This document shows positions 35,266 to 47,480 of a stretch of DNA of 64,000 nucleotides, one piece after another. Origin of the DNA: Diphasiastrum complanatum (Eukaryota > Streptophyta > Lycopodiopsida > Lycopodiales > Lycopodiaceae); contig CM055108.1 of the NCBI GenBank assembly GCA_029204225.1, positions 22,430,326 to 22,494,325 of the forward strand. The letters are read 5' to 3'. The notes under the pieces are model-generated. The model made no database searches. It worked only from the letters and a program-made list of their open reading frames with translations, and was not told the DNA's origin. The number at the start of each line of letters is the position of its first letter. The first letter of the stretch is position 1. The position numbers and the translations under genes are program-made.

Positions 35266-36860
35266 CTGCATTTTTCAACAAGATTGGTGTGCCCTTGCAA
35301 GTTTATGGGAGATTTTCCATACATGTTGAATTATGAGATATGCTATCGCTCTCAGGGGATCTAACCTACACGTGACAACTAACTTCATCTCCTTGATGCT
35401 TGAGTGCTTGGATCTTGGGTTGAGGATAGGCTAGGAAATAAACCCACTACATAAAATCAAGTCTAATTGAATCTCCACACGAACATGCACTCAACAAAAT
35501 CCAAGAAGTCAATCCAAAACAATGGCCTCTAATAATTTGGCCTAAATAAATAGATAAAATCCAAGATGAAGGAATAGATAATGGGGAAGACCAAAACATT
35601 AGGCATTCCTTTTCTTGTAGTTCATAGAACATTGTTATATGGAAAGTTGAAGAGCAAATTATGAAAATACAATTTATTAGAAGTGCGATTTCTCACACAA
35701 AAACACAACAAATAAACCGCTAAAACAATTCTTAAAAGAAATAGTATGCATTATTTGCACCTAAGGTTTTGCAACTATCGTAATTAGACTCAACATATCA
35801 ATCAAAACATTAAAGCTTTAGCTAACCTTTTAGAAACGCAATGAATTTGAAACACTTAGAAAACTATGGGGGCACAAACTTTGACTTCACTTATGTCCAC
35901 ATAATTTATCGATACTTTGTGAGAAAAATCATCGATATAATATTGTCTCTCGCTTTCTCTCTCACAAAAAGCATAAGAACATACAATCCCAATAATGTTT
36001 AGATCTAACAATCAGCAAATACAACAAAAGCATGAGAGATGGAGGAAAAAGGATAGAAAGCAAGGACATTTACAAGTCCATTCCATAAGAGAGCCAATCT
36101 GCTTATATTGAAATGAAAATTTGAACATGAGGAGCAACTCGAGTTGGCCCCTATTTATAGTGGAGAGGAGGGCCTTGGCCTCAAAATCCTATTGGCCTGT
36201 TGGCATATGTGCAAACACAGAAAATAAAAAAGAGAAAAATAAAACTCTGTGGCATGTGTTTTGTAAGACCATGTGTGAGTGTTTGTTAATAAACTTCCGT
36301 CATGGCATGTGTTTTTATTGGTTTTAGTTTAGCTGCAATCTATCTTTTCAATCCCTTTGGGTGTTAGTCTAGGATTTAGTTTAATCACCTTGCTAGTTGG
36401 GTAAGCCTTAGTAAGATTTTGTATTTTGTCATCTTAGTTAGTTTCATTTCTATTTCGAACACCAGTTGGGTAAGCCTTAGTGCTTCATCATTGTCTTTTT
36501 CTATTTTCACATTCCATCTGAAGCTTGCTAGAAACTTAGAAAGCGGACGATCCTCTCTATACTACACCACATCATGAGTAGATCTAGCCAAACATTGACA
36601 AACCAGACATTTTCTCTTGCTGGAAAGAATTTCTCAGCAATCTGTTTCATGGCGGTTTGAAAATCGGCTGTGAGTTTATCCATATGAGATTGTTGAGCTT
36701 TTTGTCGGGTTTTCATTTGATGTAGAAGTTCTAAAGATTGGGCAATATTGTTAGACTTCAAGTGATTAGGACGGTCCAGATTCTTAGATTTTTTTTCACA
36801 ATGGTCAAAGTCATCTCCTCACGGATAACATCAGTCATCACATCTTTAAGTTTATCATAA
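35266..36860. other. Non-coding, nothing recognised
   Basis: AT-rich. A duplicated phrase AGTTGGGTAAGCCTTAGT occurs near 36395 and 36463. No gene supported. Confidence 0.45.
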
Positions 36861-36879
36861 GATGGTGGGGATGGAGCAG

Positions 36880-37720
36880 GATTCCAGTAGCCTCCTCCTG
36901 CTACTCAAGGCTCCTCCTTTCAAGGCCAACCCCTGGGGCAAGGAGCTCAAGCACCAACCAATCCATCAGGCTCTGGTGGTACCAGCTCCCAACATTATCT
37001 TTTTCCTTCCACCGTTTCTAACCCTCTCGACACCACTATCCCCCCATTTATTCCACGTCAATTTTCTCCTGAGTCACAAAGAATTGCTGAAGCTAACTCT
37101 TCCCCTCCCCTCTCTCCTGAGCCTGCTCCCCAGATTCAACATGAAACTGCCTCTAAAGCACCAACCAGCCGGCACAGAATCACGCCCATAGAACCAAGCA
37201 AGGAGTTGCGTGCCTCTCAAGAGTTTGCCAAGAAATATCCAACGACAAAAGAGCGAGGTGGCTACATATTGCCAGATTTGGACCAGAGTCAACCACATAA
37301 AGAAGCAGTCAAACTCCTGGATCCACAACCTCTCTGGCGCCATCAGCTCTTCCTACAAAGTAAGACCTCGATGGCATGATATATTGAAGCTCCCTCCTAT
37401 ATGCGCACAAATCCTTATTATTGTCCAGTAGTGAGACGAGAACCGTTTCCTGCCACCAAGGTCAAGAATAGGATATTTTGGCACAAGCTCATAGGCGTCG
37501 ATACCGTCAACTTAGCCGAAAACATGGTCACCAACTGCCGTGTATTCCACCAGAAGCACATGGAAACCCTAATCGCGACGTCAAATATTTTGCGGACAAT
37601 TGCGGCCTGGTAGCAGTTCTGGCAGAACTCAAGGATTTTTGGGATCGAGGGCTACCCCCAATCGTCCTTGATATCAATAAACCACTATGAACGCGTAGCA
37701 AGGCTCTATTATCGCGTTGC
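36880..37720 (+). pseudogene. Gypsy (Tat/Athila-like) gag remnant
   Basis: One frame gives a Pro/Ser-rich stretch (PESQRIAEANSSPPLSPEPA) then KKYPTTKERGGYILPDLDQS, ending YIEAPSYMRTNPYYCPVVRR and FWHKLIGVDTVNLAENMVTN. Part of it resembles the gag-like remnant at 45.0-45.7 kb. Interrupted by stops. Called gag because of its position ahead of RT; no zinc knuckle is visible. Confidence 0.45.
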
Positions 37721-38149
37721 ACTAACTTTAGCCCTGCACGTTGATATGGTGGAGCTATGGAAAACCCACAATTTTCTATAGGATATGCTCCATTATTACA
37801 AACCCATGCCCTTTCTAAACAATGGTGGCAAATGATGGAGGGCATCGACACTAATTGATACAAAATTAACCGAGCGTCAAAAAACAGATGCGTGAGAAGC
37901 TAAAACAACCAATTAAGCCCTTGTCTAAAGAGACACAAACCAAACAGTCAGACCAAGCTTCCACGTCTAGCAGTGCCTCTGCCAATAATTTCCAAAGTTT
38001 TCGAAAACTTTGTGGAACCACCCTTTGATCTCCCACAAAAGTTTAAAGACTTCACACTCGATGACGTTGTTATCCAGTTACCACAGCCACACCGGGAACC
38101 CAACCAAGTTTCCACTCCTTTGAAGGACCCACTAAAACAATCTCATTAA

Positions 38150-38933
38150 ACCTTAAAGATCCTGACAAGGAGATAGATTGAATAGTTCAAGTTGGTGCAC
38201 ACCTTTTGTCAAATCAACTTTCTGATATGGAAACTTTACTTCGCAAATGTAGGGGTGTATTTGCGTGGAATTATATCGAGATAAAAGGGGTCCCGCTTGA
38301 AATATCGGTCCATATGATTCCTTTAGAGGAGAATGCTAAGCCTATTCGGGCTAAGCTGTGCCGAAGCAACCCTTTCTATCGCGAACGGATTGATGAAGAT
38401 ATTAAGAAATTGTTGGATGCTGGATTCATCTATGAAGTCCAACATACTGATTGGGTATCACCCATTGTGATCATACCCAAGAAAAATGGTAGCTTCGTAT
38501 CTATGTCGATCTAAAGAATCTTAACACGGTTACAAAAAAAGACCATTTTCCCATACCCTTAACTACACAAATCCTAATCCAAATAGCCCCTGAAGATAGA
38601 CACAAGACAACCTTTGCAACAGAAAAGGGAGTTTACGCTTATAACGTCATGCCTTTTGGCTTATGTAATGCCCCTTCGACATTTCAACGAGTTATGCAAA
38701 TCGCATTTCAAGACTTGTTACATCGGATCGTCGAGATTTATCTCGATGATTTGGGTGTATATTCTTCAGCCGACAAGCACCTCAAAGCACTAGATAAAAT
38801 ATTCATTTGCTGCCGTTTGTTTGGAATTTCACTCAACCCTGATAAGTGTCAAATATGGGTCACCCATGGGGTAGTACTCGGACATATCATTTTAAGGATG
38901 GTATTTCTATCGATCCTTCAAAGATCAAGGTAA
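38150..38933 (+). pseudogene. Gypsy reverse transcriptase with internal deletion
   Basis: AFLSNQLSDMETLL-like lead, then RGVFAWNYIEIKGVPLEISV, IDEDIKKLLDAGFIYEVQHT and WVSPIVIIPKKNG. A stop at 38512-38514 and a deletion remove the LDxxSGYxQI block. RT resumes with KTTFATEKGVYAYNVMPFGL, CNAPSTFQRVMQ and a catalytic EIYLDDLGVYS (YLDD), then SLNPDKCQI. The VHRIPLE-like entry and the RYREQ-like motif fit the non-chromovirus (Tat/Athila) branch. Confidence 0.8.
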
Positions 38934-39099
38934 TAGTTGAAATGCCCTTACCTGCAACAATGAAGGATGTTTACGTCTTCCTAGGTCACACTAGTTATTA
39001 TCGCATCTTCATAATCGATTATGCTGGCAAGGCATGACTCGTTTATTTAGTTGTGCTAGACCCTAGATAGACCGAGGAACACATCAAAGCTTTTGAAAA

Positions 39100-39480
39100 A
39101 CTAGAAACAACGCTCACAACAGACACCATACTTCGTTCTGCAAACTACACGAAGGAATTCCACGTGCATGCCGACGCTAGTAAGTATGCCAGAGGAGGTC
39201 TCTTTGCACAACCGGACGAATATGGAAAGGATTTTTCAATCTGTTTCTTGAGCAGGCAACTGGTGTCTGCTGAAGTGGCCATGGTCTACGCTGTACAGCA
39301 ACTAAGACATTATTTATTAGGCCAGACCTTTGCCTTCTACACAGACCATCAAGCCCTACTATATATTGTTAATAAATCCTGTAAAATGGGACGTATAGCT
39401 CGATGGTTGTTGTCATTCGAAAAGGAACCCAACATTCTATGGCGAATCACCTTTCCTGACTCCCTAATGTTGAAAAAGCA
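39100..39480 (+). pseudogene. Gypsy RNase H
   Basis: EFHVHADASKYARGGLFAQP, FSICFLSRQLVSAEVAMVYA, VQQLRHYLLGQTFAFYTDHQ and LYIVNKSCKMGRIARW. The DAS and TDHQAL motifs are canonical. It belongs with the RT before it, after a degenerate spacer at 38940-39100. Confidence 0.82.
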
Positions 39481-39585
39481 ACTGCACCAGTCAACGATGA
39501 TCTTCCTGATGCATGTCTTTTTCAGATTGATGCTACACCCTTATGGGTTGAGGAGATCACTCAGTTCCTAAGACTCAAAGCAGGC

Positions 39586-40148
39586 ATGAGTACGGTATCA
39601 AAAAGAAAATTTTTGCCAAAAGAAACACCCTTTCAACTCATAGTAGGACAGTTATACAAAAGAAGCGTTGACGATATTATACACAGGTGTGTTTATGAAT
39701 CTAAGATACATCCTATCATATCTCAGGCTCATGAAGGCATTGGTGGCGGTCACTTATCGGCTGAAGTGACTGCTAAAGTCATCCTTCAAGCGGGTTTATG
39801 GTGGCCATCCATGTTCAAGGATACTTTTGCTATCATTAAAACATGTGATGTCTGCCAATGAGCAAAGAAAAATACAAAAGCTGACTTCACACCGTTGACA
39901 CCCATTATAGAAAGCAAAGCTTTCCATAAGTGGGGCATCGACTTTGTTGGACCAATAAGTCCGGCAGCGAAACACACTCAAGCCCGTTATATCCTAATAA
40001 CAATAGATTACGCCACTAAATGGGTTGAGGCACGAGCAACAAGGGACGCCAATGCGAGGACTGTAGCGCATTTTCTTTACGAAAACATTATTATGCGTTT
40101 TGGCTGTCCTATTGAGCTAATTAGTGATCGCGGCACGCACTTCTTAAC
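39586..40148 (+). pseudogene. Gypsy integrase, truncated at the catalytic core
   Basis: HHCC zinc domain (HEGIGGGHLSAEVTAK, GLWWPSMFKDTFAIIKTCDV, C) with one in-frame stop at about 39859. The core follows: FHKWGIDFVGPISPAAKHTQ with catalytic Asp, YILITIDYATKWVEARAT, FLYENIIMRFGCPIELISDR with the second Asp, and GTHFL. The sequence is cut off there by the copia LTR, so the catalytic Glu and C terminus are missing. The DYATKWVEA style is typical of the Tat/Athila branch. Confidence 0.85.
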
Positions 40149-40894
40149 AGCACATCCACTCTGTACTTTCCACATCTGCACACCTATAATATAATGTATA
40201 TATATATTGGAACCATGTGTGTATTCAGGTTAATGAGTGAATGAGTTGATGAGTTGATGAATGAGACGAAGTAGATGCCTTGCGCATTGATTCTTGATTG
40301 TAAGCAATAAGGTTTTATTCCTTTACAGATTGCATAAGCTTCGTAGGGCATGCGGTTTCGTCCGCTATTGTCTTGTGCTCTACCGCATTATTGACATGTA
40401 TACATGATATACTTAATCTGATACAGTTCTTTGTTATGCGTTCAGATCCATGTTAATATTGATATGCTTATCATTCATTCTGTCTAATCTTTCTAGTTGT
40501 TCTTTCTAGTAATAGACGACTAACATTTAGTTTTGTCTTTTGCGAATCATTCGTGACTAATTATCAGTCGAGCACCGTCCAGCTCGTTGCAAATCATTCA
40601 CGATGAATAGTTTGTCTTACTATTCGTGACAAACCATTCTTCTAGAGCTTCATTCATTTATTAAAGTTTGGCTGCGTAATCAAGAACAACTGTGATTCTC
40701 ATCACTACCATTTTGTTCGTTCTGATAGGCATAGTTATGCTTACAAAGAGAGTCGTATAGCTTGTTCCGCTGCGCACGAACATTTTTTGTTCGAGTTTGT
40801 TTCTCGTTCGTGTTCATCTTACCTCTTTGAGCTTATTTTTTGTTTCTAACATACGACACCTTTTCTCAACTCGTTCATCTTCCTCTCTCCAACA
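40149..40894 (+). repeat. 5' LTR (5'-truncated) of copia element 2
   Basis: Matches 44434-44963 from CACATCCACTCTGTACTTTC onward and continues about 210 bp further to CTCTCCAACA before the PBS. About the first 370 bp of the LTR is missing. Confidence 0.85.
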
Positions 40895-40907
40895 TGGTAT
40901 CAGAGCC
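40895..40907 (+). promoter_or_regulatory. Primer-binding site of copia element 2
   Basis: TGGTATCAGAGCC, a perfect tRNA-iMet match directly after the LTR. Confidence 0.9.
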
Positions 40908-41052
40908 AAGTTTATAGCTTGACAAGCTTCCATAGTACAAGACTCTACTAGCCGATAGAGAAATTGTTTTCTTGTTTTGTATTTTTTCAGTATCAGATTT
41001 TCATACTTAAGTCATTAATAGTTTCTCCTATCACTCAGACTAACTCTCCCAC

Positions 41053-41571
41053 ATGGATTCCCAAGGGAAAGCCAGTCCTATCATGGACAAGCTTGATGGA
41101 GCCAATTACCATCTGTGAAAATTTAAGATGAAAATTGTACCAATGGCAAAAGAATTGTACGATGTTGTTACAGGTGCAGAAGGGAAACCCGAAGCGGACA
41201 ACACGACAATTGCTAAATGGAAGCTAAAGGATGGAAAAGCTTTCGCGTTGATCATCCTCAACATCACGGATACCCAGCTCAGCCATGTATCCGAGGCTCA
41301 GATATCAAAAGAAGTCTAGGACATCTTGAGCACACTATACGAAGTGCGAGATATAGCTTCCAGGCTACATCTCAGGAAGAAATTCTACTCCCTCAAGATG
41401 ACGAATGGTGATTCTTTGCAAAATCACATTAATCGATTCAAGAACCTGCTAAGACAAATGGCCACTATCGGATCTGTCATAGACTATCAGGACGCAGTGA
41501 TGCAACTGCTTACAAACTTGCCAAGTTCTTATGACAGTTGGGTGATAATCATCCAACTCATCCAGAATTGA
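41053..41571 (+). pseudogene. Copia gag (element 2), N-terminal part
   Basis: Starts MDSQGKASPIMDKLDGANYH followed by a premature stop, then KIVPMAKELYDVVTGAEGKP, KDGKAFALIILNITDTQLSH, a second stop at 41318, DILSTLYEVRDIASRLHLRK and NGDSLQNHINRFKNLLRQMA. At least two stops and a +1 shift at about 41540-41571 lead into the pol frame. Close relative of the gag fragment at 4942. Confidence 0.85.
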
Positions 41572-43082
41572 CTCTTTCGAGAGTCATTACTATGTTGTTG
41601 CAGGAAGACATGCGAAGGAACGAAGCCTCGAGTTCCTCAGCTGATTCTCACACCTTGTACACCAACAAGAGCATGACAAAGCAGAAGAAGAAGAAAGGCC
41701 TGAAGCAATCAAAGCCAGACCAGAAACCAGCTCAACACAAGGAACAGTCGAATCCGGAGACAAAGAAGATGCTGTTCTACAGATACTGCAAACGAAACAA
41801 CCACGAAATACAAGACTGCCGAATACTTCAAGTGAAGAACAACAACAAAGGGCAATCGAATCAAGTGGCAAATGCAGCTGCAGAATCTCCACAACCTATT
41901 CAGGAAGCGGATCATGATGCCTTCATGACCAATCATCAAGGAGCATCTGGCGACAGTTCTTGGTTCCTGGATTCCGAAGCCACTCAGCACATGACTAGCC
42001 TCATTGGCTGTTTCGAGTCCTATACACCTTACAGTAGTCAGAGATTCATTCACCTTGGCGACAATAGAACAAAAGCTATTAAAGGTGAAGGCACTATAAG
42101 ATTATGCTTTGCAAATGATCAGTCTAAGCTACTCTCTAAAGTCCTGTATGTACCAAAGTTATCTACAAATATGCTCTCTGTAAGCATTATCACAGATCTA
42201 GGACATAGAGTAGAGTTCGAATGTGATCAGTGTAAAGTAGTTGATAGGACAGACAAGATCCTAGCACTTGGAAAGAGACATGGATACTTGTATAATTTGA
42301 GTCATCGCTTTTATGCCTCTAGTCAGGCTCTCAGTACTTCAATTCATTCAAATAAAGGTTTACTTTGGCATTATAGACTTGGTCATTTAAATCATGCTGT
42401 TGTACAACGAATGTCTAGACAATCTATTGTTCTTGATCTCAACTATCCTCGCGAAAAGGTCGAGTTACATGTATGTCAAGACTGTCTAGTTGGTAAACAA
42501 ACTAAGAAACCATTTAAGTCAAGCCATCAACATGTTGCTAGAGGATTGCTAGATGTTGTATATTCAGATATTTGTGGCCCGATGAAAAATTCTTCACTGA
42601 AGGACGCCAAGTATTTTATAACCTTTATTGACGAATTCTCCAGAAGGACTATGGTGTACTTCATAAAGAAGAAATCAGAAGCCTTCAACTGCTTCAGAAT
42701 CTTCAAGAAGCGTGTAGAAAAGGAGACTGGAAGGACGATCAAGGCCCTAAGGTCAGACAACGGTGGAGAATATATCTCTGTCGAGTTTAAGGAGTACTGC
42801 CAAAGCCAAGGCATTGAGCAGCAATTCATCACTCCTTACAGTCCTCAGTCTAATGGCTTAGTTGAGAGGAAGAATCGTAATATGGTCGAATCTGCTAAAT
42901 GTATGCTATCGCATGCATCGTTGCCCAAGAGATTCTGGGCTGAAGCTGTCTCCACTACAGCTTACATCCTGAACAGATGTTCGACCAAGGCCCTCTCAGA
43001 CAAGACACCCCACGAGGTGTGGACAGGCTCTAAGCCTTTTTTGAAGAACCTAAGAGTGTTTGGGTGCATTGCCTACACGTAG
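41538..43082 (+). pseudogene. Copia gag C terminus, protease and integrase
   Basis: A 514-codon open frame with the CCHC knuckle CKRNNHEIQDC after FYRY (41780-41820), a protease with WFLDSEATQHM instead of DSGATQHM (about 41970), and GAG-pre-integrase LLWHYRLGHLNHAVVQRM and VCQDCLVGKQTKKPF. The integrase catalytic residues are FIDEFSRRTMVYF, ALRSDNGGEYIS and NGLVERKNRNMVES, followed by FWAEAVSTTAYILNRCSTKA. The protease active-site Gly is changed to Glu, probably inactivating it. The frame ends with a TAG at 43080-43082 inside the conserved RVFGCIAYT region. Confidence 0.9.
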
Positions 43083-43440
43083 ATCCCAAAGGACACAAGG
43101 AAGAAATTGGACTTCCAAGGTCTCAAGATCATCCTGATCAGATATACTTCGTCTGATAACACTTACAAGTTGTATGATCCTGATACCCAGCAAATCTTGT
43201 ATAGCCGGGATACAGTCTTTATCGAGGATCAATTCGTCGACCTCAAAGGCAAGGATATTGCTCAAGAAGAACCTTCATCACCTGTCGTTGACACGACAGT
43301 CTGAGCTTCTAGCTCAGGCGTATGTATTGTCGAACCACTTCAAGACAACGAATCAGACGAAGATGTTGCTGCTATCTAGCAACAAGTCTCAGGAGTGGTT
43401 CATCAGTCGAATCCTCCCAGAAGATCAAGCCAAGTGGACT
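43083..43440 (+). pseudogene. Copia integrase-to-RT linker; RT deleted
   Basis: YKLYDPDTQQILYSRDTVFI and EDQFVDLKGKDIAQEE continue the post-integrase region. In another frame an RRSSQVDS linker then runs straight into the pre-RNase-H segment (YMANPGITHWKALIRVMMYI). All reverse transcriptase motifs are absent, so about 700 bp of RT coding sequence is deleted. Confidence 0.8.
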
Positions 43441-44053
43441 CAGCCAATACATGGCTAATCCTGGCATTACCCATTGGAAGGCTCTTATTCGAGTCATGAT
43501 GTATATTCAAGCTACCATGGACCGGTGCATCTGCTATGGAGATGTCAACAATGACAATCTTCATCAGCTTAGTGGTTATTCTGATGCAAGCTGGGGAGGA
43601 GATGCAGACAATCATAAGTCCACATCTGGATTTACATTCTTCTTCAACGGCGGTCCTATTTCGTGAAAAAGTCGTAAGCAAACCTCTATCGCACTTTCTT
43701 CTACTGAAGTAGAATACATTGCTGCTTCTCAATCTATTAAGGAAGCGTTTTGGTTGAGAAATTTGCTATCAGACATCAATCTGTATCAGTACAGCCCTAC
43801 AATTTTGTTTTGTGATAACCAAAGTGCTATTGCCTTATTGACCAACCCTAGATTTCATTTTAGGAGTAAGCACATTGAGATCGAATATCACTACATCAGG
43901 GGCAAGGTTCTCGACAAAGAGGTGAGCTTAACGTACTGCAAAATGCAGGACATGGTTGCAGACATCTTCACAAAAGCACTCAGTGTTGATGCACACAACA
44001 AAATTTGTGCATTGCTTAGTCTGAAGATCAAGGCATTCACGGATCCAGATTAA
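43441..44053 (+). pseudogene. Copia RNase H and pol C terminus (element 2)
   Basis: HWKALIRVMMYI, GYSDASWGGDADNHKSTSGF, TSIALSSTEVEYIAASQSIK, TILFCDNQSAIALLTNPRFH, SKHIEIEYHYIRGKVLDKEV and DIFTKAL. The active-site DAS and TEVEY motifs are present. One stop (TGA at 43664-43666) where Trp is expected in ISWKSRKQ. Ends just before the PPT. Confidence 0.88.
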
Positions 44054-44060
44054 GGGGGGG
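44051..44060 (+). promoter_or_regulatory. Polypurine tract of copia element 2
   Basis: TAAGGGGGGG immediately before the LTR start TGTTGG. Confidence 0.88.
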
Positions 44061-44963
44061 TGTTGGATTTATTCCCTCTACTCTCCTTAAATCCCATTTT
44101 AATTTGCCTCCATTCATGCTGCATAGTCTGCATATTTACACGCAAATTCACACAAACGAAGAAAAGACGAAAGAATCGCGACACTGTATTTGTACACACG
44201 TTATGGTGATAGGGGAAAAGGGGACACTATCTTATAGAATGCCAAAGGTGCCCTAAAAACAAAGACACCTTGTAAATCTAATCCTAAGGCTACTCATAAG
44301 AGTGACGCACTTTTGCATCATCACCAACGTTCACTTTAGTACTAGCTGATGTCGCACCCTTTTCACGCTCACCCCATGCAGCTGCGCTAATAGATTGGAC
44401 AACGATTGCAGCCACCCACGATCTCTTACAGATAACACATCCACTCTGTACTTTCCATATCTGCACACCTATAATATAATGTATATATATACTAGATACC
44501 ATTTGTGTATTCAGGTTGATGAGTGAATGAGTTGATGAGTTGATGAATGAGACAAAGTAGATGCCTTGCGCATTGATTCTTGATTGTAAGCAATAAGGTT
44601 TTATTCCTTTACAGATTGCATAAGCTTTGTAGGGCACGCGGTTTCGTCTGCTATTGTCTTGTGCTCTACCACATTATTGACCACATGATATACTTAATTT
44701 GATACAGTTCTTTGTTTTGCGTTCAGATCCATGTTAATATTGCTATGCTTATCATTCATTCTGTCTGACCTTTCTAGTTGTTCTTTCTAGTAATAGACGA
44801 CTAACATTTAGTCTTGTCTTTCGCGAATCATTCGCGACTAATTATCAGTCGAGCATCGTCTAGCTCGTCACGAATCATTCGCGATGAATAGTTTGTCTTA
44901 CTATTCGCGACAAACCATTCTTCTGGAGCTTCATTCATTCATTAAAGTTTGACTGCGTAATCA
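44061..44963 (+). repeat. 3' LTR (3'-truncated) of copia element 2
   Basis: Begins TGTTGGATTTATTCCC. It matches the 5' LTR up to GACTGCGTAATCA and then departs, lacking about the last 210 bp. The full LTR length deduced from both copies is about 1.1 kb. Confidence 0.85.
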
Positions 44964-46112
44964 CTCTCTCCTGATCACTCCATCTCTGACCCTCCAGAAA
45001 CTAACACTGACATTGATGGTGTCGATGACTTCCTTGCAGATCTGCCAGAAACTAGAAGATTCTCGCCCAGGCAAGATACGGGCACAACTGAGCCATCTAC
45101 AAGCGAGCGGGCTAAATAAAGTAATACAGGCACTAAGGCCCTGGACGACTACTTGGCAAGGCCACCACAATGACGTAGGGCAGCCTCACCTACCAGGCCA
45201 AAGAATAATATGGCAGATACCAAGGAATCAGAGAAGTTTGAAAGGAAATATCTTCCCAACACGAGGAGAGGCAGAGAGGAAATCGATCAAAGCCGATATT
45301 CCACAAGGGTCGAGATCATACCTGCACTGCAACCACAACCTGAATGGCGGAGCAAAGTTTTAAGGAATAACAAATGACTGAAAGAATACCTGAGGACACC
45401 AGCATGGAAAAGAATTGATCCTTTTTACATGTCACTCAAACGAAAAAATCCCTGGCCTGTAGAGCGACCACGGGTTGAATTGATAAACTGGCCGGTAATT
45501 CCAAGAATCTCAGACAATATCTCCTTGGATAACCTGAGGCTATAGTTGTTGGATTTCGAGCACAAGTACAAGACCAACGCCGATTTGTGTGTGCGAGAAA
45601 GCACCGAGTATTGCCGATCGATGGGCCTTTTTGATGCAGCAATAATGTTTTTGGGATCGCGACTTGGATCCAATAAGGATCAATCCCAATGTGGCTCTCC
45701 AGTCGGAGGACCATGAGATGATGGCCCAGCTTTACTACAGAGCGGCCTTTATGTCATCGTGATATGTCACTATGATAGAAGACTGGCAGGAAATGGGCTT
45801 CATCAAAAAGATACGTGATTACCTAGGGCCATTATCCTATGGTTGCAAATTACGCTTCCAAGTCTTCGAGGCCCTGGGAAGAAAAATGAGCAAGCGAAAA
45901 CAGTTGGCAGAGAAACAAAGTGGGCAGGATTCGCAAGAGGGCTGAATAAAGCGGCCATTGAGAAATCTCCAATTTTGTAGAACAGTTTTGCGAATTATAA
46001 GCACTTGGTTTTACGGAAGCGAATGAAAATCCACGCTTTTCCAAGCGCCAAGTGGAACGACATCATCTGACATGTGTTGCAGTGGGTCTTGCAACAGATT
46101 AGGGGTGGATAA
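44964..46112 (+). pseudogene. Gag-like retroelement remnant
   Basis: A mostly open plus frame with scattered stops: DIDGVDDFLADLPETRRFSP, SEKFERKYLPNTRRGREEID, RVEIIPALQPQPEWRSKVLR, TPAWKRIDPFYMSLKRKNPW, ELINWPVIPRISDNISLDNL and ESTEYCRSMGLFDAAIMFLG. Part resembles the gag-like text at 37.2 kb. It is followed by an AGGGGTGGATAA tract and an LTR start, so it may be the 3' end of an element that carries gag-type sequence but no pol. No catalytic motif is present. Confidence 0.4.
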
Positions 46113-47110
46113 TGTTACCAGATTCCAGAGAATCCCCAGATGCCGAGCCAAGCTGAAAACACAGAGCATCTCTCATCCAAGACCGAGGAGGTCTCAGAAG
46201 GAGGAGAGCAGGAGAAGTTGAGAGCCGAGGATTACTAGCTAGGACTACAGATTTTCCATGTGAACCTACACGGTGAATCCCAGAGAAGGAACGACCATGT
46301 AGGAGCTAGTGACATTCCTAGGCAATGTAAATAAATGTAGACCCCTCTTAAATAAAAGTAGAGTGAGCCACCTTTTGATGGTGACCTCTAGTGGAAGAGC
46401 TATTTCCACTTGTAATTCTAAAACTAGTGGAATTCCCACTTAGGCTCCACATGGGCAGCCCTCTTGCTTATTTAAGGGCCCCCCTCTCTTGTGAGGGAGC
46501 TTTTATTGTATTGTCATTTTTCTTGTGTGAATGAAGAAGATCCTCCACGAGTTATTGGCAATTAAGAAGGTCCTTATTCATGGCTATTGTCTTGAGTGAA
46601 AAACCTATGAACATGCTTTGACTTCCTTTTTGTGGTTGTGGATTAATTAGATTTCCTGCTTTCTTTATTGCAATGTGGAATGTAGATGTGGATTAGCTTT
46701 CTTGTTTCTTGATTTTGTAATTTTCAGCATCCAGGTAAACTATATAGGCTGAGATTGTGGATCAGTTCTTGCATATTCACAAACAATCCTATCCTTGATT
46801 GTTCTTGGGTATTCCAAGAATCCAGAGATGGGTATTTCTTGATTCTTGGAATGCTAGGATGCTGTTAGGTAGTTAGCTTTCTTGATTCTTGTTTTTGTTG
46901 TGTAGATTAATCTTGATGTTGTATTGTTCCCTGATTTCTTAGAGTAGTTTAGTAGACAAATTTGTAGATTGCTCTATGATTCAGAACGCTAATCTGTTGA
47001 GCAAGGATTGGTTACATGGCTTGTAAATGCATGTACCTGGAGTGAACGAAACTGTTTCATCCCACTGATAGGCTGGGAATACAAATGTTGAACTGACAAA
47101 CAATATGCCT
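46113..47110 (+). repeat. LTR (plus), same family as 11020-12124; right edge approximate
   Basis: Starts TGTTACCAGATTCC after the purine-rich AGGGGTGGATAA. It contains GACCGAGGAGGTCTC, GACCATGTAGGAGCTAGT, GTAGACCCCTCTTAAA and GAGTGAGCCACCTTTTGATG, which match the reverse complement of the solo LTR. The TATTTAAGG at about 46470 is a plausible TATA-type promoter within the LTR. Confidence 0.7.
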
Positions 47111-47269
47111 GGAAACAGTTCTAAACTAGAGGACTTAATTGGAAAGAACTAAGTTCTGAAAACGTGCGGAAACACCTGGTTTCCAGAGCGAAAACCACCT
47201 AAGAAGAAGTAAAGAGAAGTAATAAAAAGAAGAATCCGTGTTCACAGGTTCTGGCTGGAATCCGTGAAC

Positions 47270-47480
47270 AGAATTCAAATAAAACTTAGAACCACTACAC
47301 AAGAAAATGTTGTAGTCACACAAAAGAACCGTACACTAGTTGAGTGTGTGAGGAGCACGATGAAAGCTTGTGGTTTGAGCAACTACTATTGGGCTGAAGC
47401 ACTCAAAATAGCTTCTTATCTCCCTAATTGCTTTCCAACCAAAGCATTCGACGTTATTGCTCACAATGGATCTTCTTTTT
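47270..47480 (+). pseudogene. Copia integrase scrap
   Basis: QKNRTLVECVRSTMKACGLS, NYYWAEALKIASYLPNCFPT and KAFDVIAHNG match the copia integrase segment after the catalytic Glu (usual form ERKNRTLVE...; the Glu is not preserved here). Only about 70 codons remain. Confidence 0.75.

Noticed and set aside
36880..40148. Endogenous pararetrovirus instead of gypsy retrotransposon
   Set aside because: An HHCC plus DDE-type integrase follows RNase H, which pararetroviruses lack. No movement protein or coat motifs were seen.
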